Source: Lingula anatina (taxonomy: Eukaryota > Brachiopoda > Lingulata > Lingulida > Lingulidae). Taken from it: 44,153 bases of DNA. Shown one piece after another: positions 1 to 11,000 of this stretch; position 1 is the stretch's first letter, and each line of letters starts with the position of its first letter. The notes beneath the pieces were generated by a model. That model was given only the letters and a program-made list of their open reading frames with translations. It was not told the DNA's origin and ran no database searches. The stretch is taken from the NCBI RefSeq assembly GCF_001039355.2, contig NW_019774369.1, forward strand, positions 420,106 through 464,258, in the 5' to 3' direction. Made by a program: the position numbers and the translations under genes.

Positions 1-795
1 AAAAAAAAAAGGTGGAGCAGCAATTGCTAAATGTTTTATGGGAGATGTGTCCTAACCAGGAATTGCCACATGTGTGGACCATAAACCTATGGAACCTCTG
101 TAATAATAATAGGGACTATTTCCAGACCCTATCATACTAACTGTGGATCGATCTATCCCCAAGGGCATTCTTGCTAAATTGCAACTTAAAGGCATAATAA
201 CTCTTTGTATGAGACCTATATCTCACAATAAAAACCTTGTGAATAACTCATAGAAATATAATATATTCTGTTTTACCACAAAAACAGCAGTTATAGCTTT
301 TATTCTGATATTTGAACTTGTCTTTAGACCACGTGACCTCCATTGATGTCTATACTCTGTTAAAATCTCTTAAGAGATTTTAACAAAAAACCCAACTTTT
401 TAGAAAAAAACCAGGGACTAACTTTGAATATAAAAATGGATTCATTAACTATTGGTAAGCATGGGAAAATTGTTGTTTACTCCAGGAAAATTCATTTTTT
501 GGCCGAAACGAAGAGTTATTATTGCTTTAAGCAGCTTAGATGCCTGCCACACCAACTGAAGCTGTTAGGGGGTAATAAACTATTGTTTACCAGCTTCAGC
601 AGCCATGCCAGACATCTAAGCCAGGTCATGACAGGTCTCCTGGGCATCCTTGACATACTTCTGAATGTTCACACAGTTCTTTATAATCTAGCCCACAAGT
701 TCAATGTATAATCATGGTAATCGTTTGACAGATAAAATTGTTATACTAAAGATTTTTATGCAAGTTTGAATTTACATATTATTTTCATGTTTCAG
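1..795 (+). other. Reelin intron (5' part cut by window edge)
   Basis: No exon found. Positions 190-430 belong to a dispersed repeat also present in a DOCK intron at about 34930-35125. Positions 533-624 form an imperfect hairpin (cttagatg...catctaag). The acceptor ttcag ends at 795. Confidence 0.6.
190..430 (+). repeat. Dispersed intronic repeat, copy 1
   Basis: Shares ordered blocks with 34930-35125: tagaaatataat, attctgttttac, the lone word ttttttagaaaaaaa, and actaactttgaat. Both copies are in the same orientation although one is in reelin and the other in DOCK. Ends are not defined. Confidence 0.6.
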
Positions 796-3700
796 GTACA
801 GAGCCTTGTTCTTTTGGTAACTTTACAGATGGTCTGGAGGTTCTTGTGTACACTGAGGACAAGAGAGGTCACACTCGGACTCTGGACATATTGCCCCCCC
901 AGAAGTTCAGGGTACAGACTTCACTGTTTGTAGTTTTTTTAAGAACAACTCATACAACAAAGTTGACAAAATTAAGTGTGTTTGCCATCATGGTAAATCA
1001 TGGCTGTGTGATGCAGGGGATATTGACATTCTCATACAAATCTCAATTTTTTTGTTCCTAAAGGGATCATTTAACCATTTTGTATAAATTTATGATGGAG
1101 CACAGAAATATTAATAATTAGCTTTGTTATTTGATTTAAAGAATGGTCTATAAAACCATTATAAACCAAAACTGAAGTGGTAATTAATGTCTATAAAAAA
1201 ATCACAAAGTTAATACATGGAATATATATAACATCCTTTTGTAGAAACCAAAGTTAGTCTCCCTTCCTCTGGACCTGAAGTCCAAAAAGATGAAATCTCG
1301 AATCTGCTGGATCCAGAAGAAGCATGGAGGCCTAAACAACCATATTTGGAGCATTGACAGTATCCAGCTTCTGTCCCGTCTTCCCAGCATTCCCTCTCAC
1401 TATGTGCAGTTTGGGCTGAACATGAACTGTGGCACAAAAAGTGATGGAAGGTAAGTTATTGGCATAGGTGTTGGCAGTACCCACGGTTTTGGTCCCTACT
1501 CTTCTCGTCCCTGTATCCACCACGGTGACCATGGCTCTATTCCCATAGATTTTAGATCGATCTATCCCCGCGGGGAGTCTCACTAGATTACTTTCAGATA
1601 ATCAGACTTAAATGTCCGTCCCGCCTACTACAAGCTGTAAGGGGGTAATTAACTTTCCTGTCCTCCCGGCTGACAGGTATTTAGCGTGAACCCCCAGGGA
1701 GTTAGGTCTAAAGTAGGTCGATCTAATCTATGGAAATGGGGTGCATGTCTCCGTTACTGCTCATTACTGCTTCTCTTCCTCGAGTACAAGGGCCTGTGTA
1801 TCCATCTCTTAGATGTAAGTCACACATGATCTCAATTTAATCCACATCAATTTTGATGTTCACTGGTCTGATGGTGATTTGATTTTGCAATATATTTTTT
1901 CTTTGAAACATATCATTTTAAATCATATGCTGTAATTGTGTCATTGACATTGTGTTTTTAACAAAATTAGAAATATAATAATGTGTTTACTATCATGGTA
2001 GAGTGAAGCTGGAGTTCTCCACAGATCGGGGAGACAACTGGTACCTAGTCCATCAGCCATGTTTGCCTGGAAGATGTCCTGGACAGCATCACACAATGTC
2101 TTCTGTCTTCAAACCATTCGAGATTAGCGGGTAGGTGTTCCCTCACACTTGACTGTCATCTTGATCATTTATTAAATCCAAATGCCAGATAAAAACAAGT
2201 TTATAATACAAGAACACCAGTCTACCATTTTTCAAAAATCCTAATCAGATTTTTTTTAATGGGGATTTGTGCATAATGATTCTATAGTATTAATACCATC
2301 TGAAAGTGAACTGCGGTCCAGCTGCTTCAGAATCTATGTAGTAAAAGCACCCATGTTTTATTTGTTATATTCTATGAGCGCATTCTCAACGAATTAAGCC
2401 AGGCTTTACAAAGCCGGTGACCTAAAAATGGCGGTCGTACATGAAAGAAAAACCGCCTAATCTTTTAATAGTCTCTCCGCCTCTCACACGCCTCCCCACA
2501 CGTCGTCCCTGCGGGGTACAGTAATTAAATCTCGGCTCCGAACATTAATATTTCCGTGAATATCTCTGGTGATATTATCTCCGTAGATAGTCGATTCATT
2601 GCTGCTCTACGGGCCAAATTATTCCTTTTTCGTCTCTGTTTTCAAAGATAATAGAACAGAAGAGCTTTTTTCCTTCGATCGCCTTCAGCCGCCATGCTTT
2701 CTTCACCACGAGTTTAACTGATGAGCATGCGCACTTAATATTTCTCAGGTAGCTTCCGCATGGCGAACGGAGACGCGATTTAATTACTGTACCCCGCAGG
2801 GACGACGTGTGGGGAGGCGGAGAGACTATTAAAAGATTAGGCGGTTTTTCTTTCAAGTACGTCCGCCATTTTTAGGTCACCGGCTTTGTAAAGCCTGGCT
2901 TAATTCATTGAGAATGCGCTCTATGAATGATTATTTTTCAAAGATGGCAGCGTGTCACTGTGCCTTTGCCCTATGCAGCTCTCACTTCCACCACCAGATT
3001 GCGCTGGCGTCAGGTTGGAGGGTCGGTTCAAGTTCATTGGGGCATAGATACAGGTAACTATCATGTGGAGACCTGACACTGTCAGTATTGAAAATTGCTA
3101 GTAGTATTACTATTTGTGATGAATATATCATGCACTGAAAAGAATAAAATAATGATAATAAAATTAATTTTGCAATTAAAAGTTGGATTGTGCAAGTCAT
3201 AAATGAATTGAAAAAAATCAGACAAGGGGTACTAAAATACTAATTTTCCTTGAGACAGTTTTAGTTTTACTGGCATTTGGGGCGTAAACTTTGCAGTGGG
3301 ATGACTGTGCATTACTGTTAACAAACTTGATCTGTATGGTAGCGCCATCTATCTTTTCTTATTTGCAGTATTTATTGGGTCCTGTCCCAAGGGGTGTGGA
3401 GGACATGGTTACTGCAAGGAGAGTGGATGCATGTAGGGAACTTTTTCATTTAAATGGGAGGATTTAGTTTAAATGTCCTGCAAACCAGCAACAAAAATAA
3501 TGATATTTATTTAGTAATTTAAAATGACTAAGATATCATGATTTGACTACTGTAGAGAGAACTCAAAGATTCTCATCTCTACCAAGGAAATTTTAAAATA
3601 TTATTTTAAACCTGGATCAAGTAAAATGGTATTCATTCCTTTCCCTTCTGAATAATCTTTTCTGAAAGTTGAATCATCAAAAATATGTGAAAAGCTAAAT

Positions 3701-6700
3701 ATGAGTTATCTTGACCATAGATAAGCAGACAAACAGAGGACTAGACCAATGCTGATAAAAAACATAACTAACCTCCCTTTTCAAAGGTATTAACATTGTT
3801 TATATGTTTAAATTTCTTTAAAATTTTGAACTACAGTTCAATGCTCTCCTCATTGCCATGGTCACTGTGATAAATTATATGTAAATTCCAGATGTGACTT
3901 TGGCTACAGTGGTGACACCTGTGAGGAGACAACAGCATCACATCCAACATCACTTGTGGAAATGCTGTCACCTTCAGCAGACCAGGTAGATGTTTTAGAT
4001 ATTTTTGATTATTTATTTTACAATATGAACTTAAGATGGATTGCATAATAGTGGATGAACTAATGAAATTATTTTTTTCCTATTTTATTTTTGGTAAAAG
4101 CAGTCAGTTTTATGGTTACCTATCAACTATTCCAAAATTTGAACCAAACAACAGAGGAATTAGGCAAGCATAGGCTTTCCCTCTTGCTTGTGAAATTAAT
4201 GTCGTTTTCTGTAAAAATATCTACTGCATTAGTAACTCAATAAGCTTGGACAAAATGAATGATTTATTTCCCCTTTCAGAAAAATATTTTGTTAGTAATA
4301 CTTAAAATGATGACTTGAAGGTTTTGAAAAGTTTGTTGGTTTCATGTCAAAAGTAACATTGTTGTGATTGTCTGAAAATGCTAAATCTTGAAATACTCAG
4401 AATATTAAAACAAGGGAAGTGTTTGAAAATTGAGAGCAATAAGTTAAATTTTTAAAAATTTAATCACTGTGATATCTAACTTTGGCATGCAGGCCTACCC
4501 AACTACCAGACTCGGCACCGAATGATCCTGAATTCACCGGTAAATCGGACCACACTACCCGTTTTCAAGGTGTGTGTCAGATCGCATTACACAGTATCAG
4601 ACACGACACCGCTCTTGCCTAGTACGCCATGTGATAGTGACGATTTATGATACTGTGTAATGCGATCTGAAACACACCTTGAAAACGGGTAGTGTGGTCT
4701 GATCTACTGGTGAATTCAGGATCATTTGGTGCCGAGTCTGGTAGTTGGGTAGGCCTGGCATGGGTTTAGTGAAAATGGATATTATTGTCCTCAGGTTCTA
4801 CCAGCACGCTTTATGAGCATCCAGGGGGCGACACTGAGCTATGCCTGTGGCGTGGTGGCCAGTGGGAAGGCACTGGTGTTCAATGGAGATGAGATGAGAA
4901 AGGCAGAAACTGTGGATCTTAATACCACCTTGTCAAGGTAGGGTAAAAACTTGAACATTTAGATGGTCTTGAAAATTTCATCAAACTTGAAAATGGGCCT
5001 CACGATAATTTTGAAAAGTTTGTCACCTAATATGGACAAGTTGGATTCAGGCATTTGAAGATATTTTAAAATTGAAATGGTTTTAAGTGACAAAATTTTC
5101 AAGTTTTTACCGTAGACATTTTTATGATAAGGAAGGAGTGGTGAAGGGGGTTATGAGAAGACAGTGGAAAGGTTGAAAGGGATTAAGGCTGTGGTTTTTA
5201 ATGGTTCTTTGATTTTTAAGACAGGGATTGCCATTCGGAATAGATCCTTACTAAAGAGCATGTGGGAGTGGAATGATAAAATTTCATTTGGGGTTGGCAT
5301 AAGAGGGGCTCTTATTGGTCAGGTATCAATAAACTTATGTATTGTATTACTTTGTACTTTATGCCGTTAACAGAAGCTTGAAATATGAAGGCTCGTAACT
5401 TTTTAATTTCATTATAGATATCTCCAGTTTAGCCTGCGTATAGGCAGTGAGTCACCGGTCAGTGCCTGTCTGTCCCCTGACCGACCAGATGAAGCCGTAA
5501 TACTGGATGTTTCATGTAACGGTGGGATAATGTGGGACACAATGAAAATGTTCACTGCCAGCCATTATACAACACCAAGGTATACTAGGCTCTCTCTCTC
5601 TCTCTCTCTCATAATATTGTTTTAGAATGCTGAGAGCAAATATCATAAACTTCAAATTATGAAAGATTTTCGGGGACATAATAATATTAGCTTAGTGGAC
5701 ATGGTACATGCAGCTACTTGTATTGAACACAAAGTTCTAATTACCCAACAAAATTTCAAATAAACTTGTTCTTTTAAGACTTCTAGTCCTTACTATAATA
5801 ATTAAATAATGCGTATACTATGCTGATGAAAACTTTCAGGTTATAACGTAGAATATTTTTTTAGGGTCGAATTTATTCATCTCTTGCCTTCTGCCATTGG
5901 TCCGAGCTGTCGTTTCCGCTGGTGGCAGCCAAATCACTCGGGCCACAAACTGGACATCTGGGCTCTGGACGATATCTCCCTGACCAGTAAGCTGTATAAT
6001 ACAATCAGCCTGGACGTAGGGAAGCTGGACATACTGGACAGTGGGGTGAAATTACACTTGGGGGAGATTGGGAGTTTCTGTGGAAAATTAAATGCTGTGA
6101 GGTTTGTATCACTTCATACATCTCTTATGCTATCTCAGCAACGGTCCATGTACTTTGTGCACTTGCAATTATTATATTGATCTATTGCCTTATTTATTTG
6201 TTTTTTTTTATTACTTTTTTTTTGTTTGTGTGTGTGTGTTTAATAATGAGGTCCAGAAAACATTTTTATGCACAAATGTAATGTACTTTAAAAATCACTC
6301 CATTTTTATTGTCACAATGATAACACAAATATCAGGCTTTGCATTTACTTGAACCTAACATGTAATATAATTTGAATAACTGATATTTCCTAAGCAATGT
6401 ATTGACAATAAAACTTGAATTACACCAACCATTCACTGGCAATTCAAAACCTCAAGTTTTTTACATGCTAAATTCTATGAAAACTGCCAGATTTGTGAAG
6501 CCAGAACATCAAGAGGAATCCCGCTCCATCACCACTAACGCTGTCCACATTGGACCCAGCCATGAGGTGGAGTTTGAGCTCGTTCTGGGGTGTGGTCAGC
6601 GATTCTCGGACACGGTGGACAACAGCGTTGTGCTGGAGTACTCCACTGACCATGGGATGAACTGGAACAAGGTACAGTATAACTATTTTTGAAGGCATAA

Positions 6701-6819
6701 TTAGTACATTTACAACTTAATTGTTTCAAGGATAACTGTTTTGTAAATAGCATGACGAACTTCAAGATTATGGACTGTTAAGCTTTATTGGCCAAATAAG
6801 CATTGTCAAACCTTTGTCA

Positions 6820-6861
<42 letters not shown>

Positions 6862-8047
6862 GATGATGATGATGATGTTAACATTTAACCAAGCTGATAT
6901 AATTAAGTTCCGTGTCTTTATTTGTCAAATAAATAATGTGAAGCTTTTTCATATTATATTAACATTTCAACAAGGTGTTATAAAAATATTATTTTTACAG
7001 GTGGTGAGCTCATGCCTTCCACCCCAGCAGTGTCCCCAGTACCAGTCAGATAGTAAATACTCTGCCAGTGAGTTCAGGCAGTGGAAGAGAGTAGTAGTGC
7101 CTCTGCCAGCTCATACATGGTACATATTAAACATAAAACTTGTTGCTGTGTTTTTCTATTACATATGTTAAAATGACTCAGCACCTGAGTCCTCTTTTTG
7201 GAACTCTAACAGAGTATGTGCCAAAATGTTTAAAGCCTTCTGGTGATTTGGGTAACCTGAGTTGAAGAATCTGTTGATAGAAATTAGAAATGCTGGTCTG
7301 TAATAAATCATATTTACTCGATTTTAGTGCCGTTTGGCATGGGGTTAGTATACATGTAGTTATCATATTTCTAAGTTAAAAAATTTATAGGATGTAGACT
7401 CATATATATATTGAGACAGTACATCATACAAAGTTGAAAAAAAAGAATTATTACATTTTCTGAAGTGCCCGCTGTTGTTTATGTATATTACAGGTCAGTG
7501 ACGACCATGTTACGGCTGCACCAAGCCCAGTGGACACCTGGGGACAGCTGGGCAGTTGGTCATCTTTATGTTGGTCAGCAGTGTCCAGAGCTATGTAGTG
7601 GACATGGGAACTGCTTTGAAGGGGTTTGTAGGTAAGGATATATTTAGGTCCTAGTTTTAAGTCTAAGTTTTGCAATGTATATGTTAGACCCATACAGAAC
7701 AAAAAAAAAATAAACAAAAAATTCGGGCAACTTAAAAATTTTTTTCTATTTAACCAAGGAAAATCCAATACCATTGATAAAATAGACCATAGACCAGTTT
7801 TAGAGTTTTAAGTTATAAATTTATAGTCATTATATTGGAGACAGTGAATTACTATTGTGGCAGTCAAATTAGATTTTTACTTATCTGCCTCTTGATGATT
7901 TTGTGGGGTTATGGAATTAACATGAGAAGATTAAAAAAGCCTGGAAAAAGATAAGGGATATAGGTAGACCCAAAGTGGTTTTTGATTGAAAAAGTATTTC
8001 TTTTATTTAAGTGAATCTTAGGTCTGGAGAAATTTTCACTGTTGTAA

Positions 8048-8092
<45 letters not shown>

Positions 8093-11000
8093 GATGATGA
8101 TGATAATGATGACTGTATGCTTTTGTAATTTTTATTATTCATGAAACGTTACAGATGTGATCCAGGCTACAGCGGTGAAACCTGTCAACCAATAAAGCCA
8201 CTTAAGACTCATCTGCGTGAAGATTTTTCCCGGATGGGCGAGCTTCACGAGACCTGGGAAGTGGTGCTGGGAGGAGAAGTGGTTCCAGTCAAGAAGGGAT
8301 GCGGCACCATTCTGTCTGGAGAATCCCTCCATTTTAGTCAGGTGACATAGCCTACTTTCATTTTATCATTTTAATGATCAGCTGAATTGATGTTACCCCT
8401 TTTTCCCCCTAAACAATATATTGACAATAAAAATTTAAAACTTTGTCAGAAAAAGTACATTTTGTAAATAAAACCAGCAGTGGTCATCTCATTACAAGCT
8501 GACCATGCCTCATAATTGTTCAGATTAACCAAAATAAGGATATATTGAACACTTTCATGTGACATCTTTTTGAATGACATAAAAAAGTGGTTAAATACAG
8601 TTATGTTCAATGTAAGTGTTATGAGGGGTTAAATATGGGTATGAGTGTCTTATTTGATAAGATTTTAATGTTATGATCATGAAATATTCTAAAGTTTCTT
8701 AAATGAATTATAGTTAACATTAAGTTATTTGTCACATATATTAATGATTACCCCAACCTTCAAGTTGTTAAGTATAAAGTGCACAGTCAGTGTGATGTTC
8801 TTGAATCAGACGCATCTAATCTCAACATGTTAATAATTACCATGACCAGTATAAAAGACCCATGCATGTTCTTGTAATTTGAACATTAAGTTGAAAACCT
8901 CTCACTATGGAAATGTGGGCAGCCACCCTTGTCGTGATAGGTGCTTTTTGCACGATTACCCATGTTGAACCACAAAAGCCACAAGGTATCGATAGAAATC
9001 CGCAGGTAGTTGTGACCAACGGCTCTCAGTGTACTTACACACTGACCGTTCCTGCTGCTGAAAAGTCATGTAGTGGTCAAGATCAAAGAGTTGACCAGTT
9101 ACTGGACAAGACAAAGAGGCAAGAGGCAGCATTGATGGCAGTGCAGTCTATGCTGATACAAACTGAACAACGATTGGGTGAACAGGAAAAGGTAAGTAAA
9201 ACTAATGATTAGAAGTCACAGTTGTCTATCAGATTTTGCTTGAAGAAAAATATTATAGAGAAGAGTTATTTTGAGAATAAAGATGTAAAGATGTTTTAGC
9301 TTGGAGATTTCTAGATGATCTCTTGTTTTCAAGTTCATATAACTTATTGTGGTTATCCAGCCTTTTTAAATTAATTAATCTGTTTGTTTATTAATTTATT
9401 CCAGAGCAGGTATGGCTTTGATTTTGGACTAAGATTAGCTTACCAAGTTACATATAAAATTCAAATAATATTATGTAAGAACAAGGTTTAACTGCTAAAT
9501 TGTGCAGGTTCAATTTCATTTCTTGCAGAAGCTTGATGAGCAGGCATTGGTCATACAGAGCCTGTCTGCCCAAGTCCAGGCACTCACTAGTTCTATTTCC
9601 AAAAGACCATTGAAGAGGGAGTATCAAGGTAATAGATAACTTATGAAATAATTTGTTTTTTGATATGTGACACTGCACCTATCTAAAGATATACTTGGTA
9701 AATTAGTAGTGTGAAGAGCTTAATTATTATCCAGGGAGTTTCTGACTCTTATATTAAAATAACATTGCTGTATTTGACAATGGAAATTAGGTTTTTATCT
9801 TTTATAACATGTAATTGTCTTTCTGTAAAACTTAGGCTTGAAGGGCATGTGTAAAGTTTCCAAAGAAGGAACCCAGAATAGTTTAGGTCCCCAGGAGCAG
9901 CAGCTTAGGTCCCCAACCTTTGGCATTTAGGTCCCAAAATAGAAGCAGTGTATGTCCTCAACAAAAAAATGGGGTCTCTAGCTGCACAGTTAAGGGTTCT
10001 GAACGAAAATAGCATTGGTCCCCAACCTAAGCAATCCAGTCCACAGCCTAAATGATAAACAGAGACCATATGATTGATTCTGATCATTTGCAAATTATTC
10101 ACTTTTGAGAAAAATTATCAACTTTCATTCTTTTTAAATTTAAATATTTAAACCTATTTAAATTTCAGATTGTTCTGAATGGCGCCTTGATGGTTACAAT
10201 TACTCTGGTGTGTACAATGTCACCCTCAGCCACGCCCTGAAGCCCATCTCTGTGTGGTGTGACATGGACACTGACGGCGGTGGCTGGACAGTTTTCCAAA
10301 AGCGCCAAGATGGTTCCGTTCATTTTTTTCTCGACTGGGACCAGTACAAGACTGGTTTTGGGAATGTGGATGGAGAGTTCTGGTTGGGGAATGACAACCT
10401 TCATTATCTGACCAATCAGAAAGATTACGTTCTGCGGATTGATATGTGGGACTTCGACAAAAATCACAGATATGCTGAATATGAGCACGTGAAAGTGGAT
10501 GCAGAAAGCAACAAATTTACACTTCATATTGGAAAATATAGTGGCACGGCTGGTGATGGACTAGGACCTGTCAACAACTCAGCATTTTCTACAAAGTATC
10601 ATGATAGTGATCTGTATGTAGGTAATTGTGCTTTAGATTTTAAAACTGGCTTTTGGTTAGCCGGATGTACCAGTGCAAATCCTAATGGACTGTATTATTT
10701 TGACCCAAAATATACTGGGCAGGATGCAATAAGTTGGTGGACATGGAAAGGGAAATACGCCCTGAAGAAAATTGAAATGAAATTGCGACCAATGCTTTTT
10801 CCTGTTACTTAGCAATATTTTTGTTTAATTTGTGATTTTTGGCTGTGATTAATTAGATTTTCGCACAGAATTTGAAAATTTTAAGAGATTAAAAATTGGA
10901 AAATAAATTATTTTCATAACATTTATTCATGGTTTACTTTTTTTTTACTACTGATTTGTGACATTATTATGATTTTTATATAATATGTGTGGAGGAATAC

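Noticed and set aside
424-711. 95-codon plus-strand ORF
   Set aside because: No recognisable domain, lies in an imperfect hairpin within an intron, and has no splice support.
9880-10035. Cluster of ttaggtcccca words in the FReD second intron
   Set aside because: Four loose copies with irregular spacing; no regular unit or known site type could be supported.
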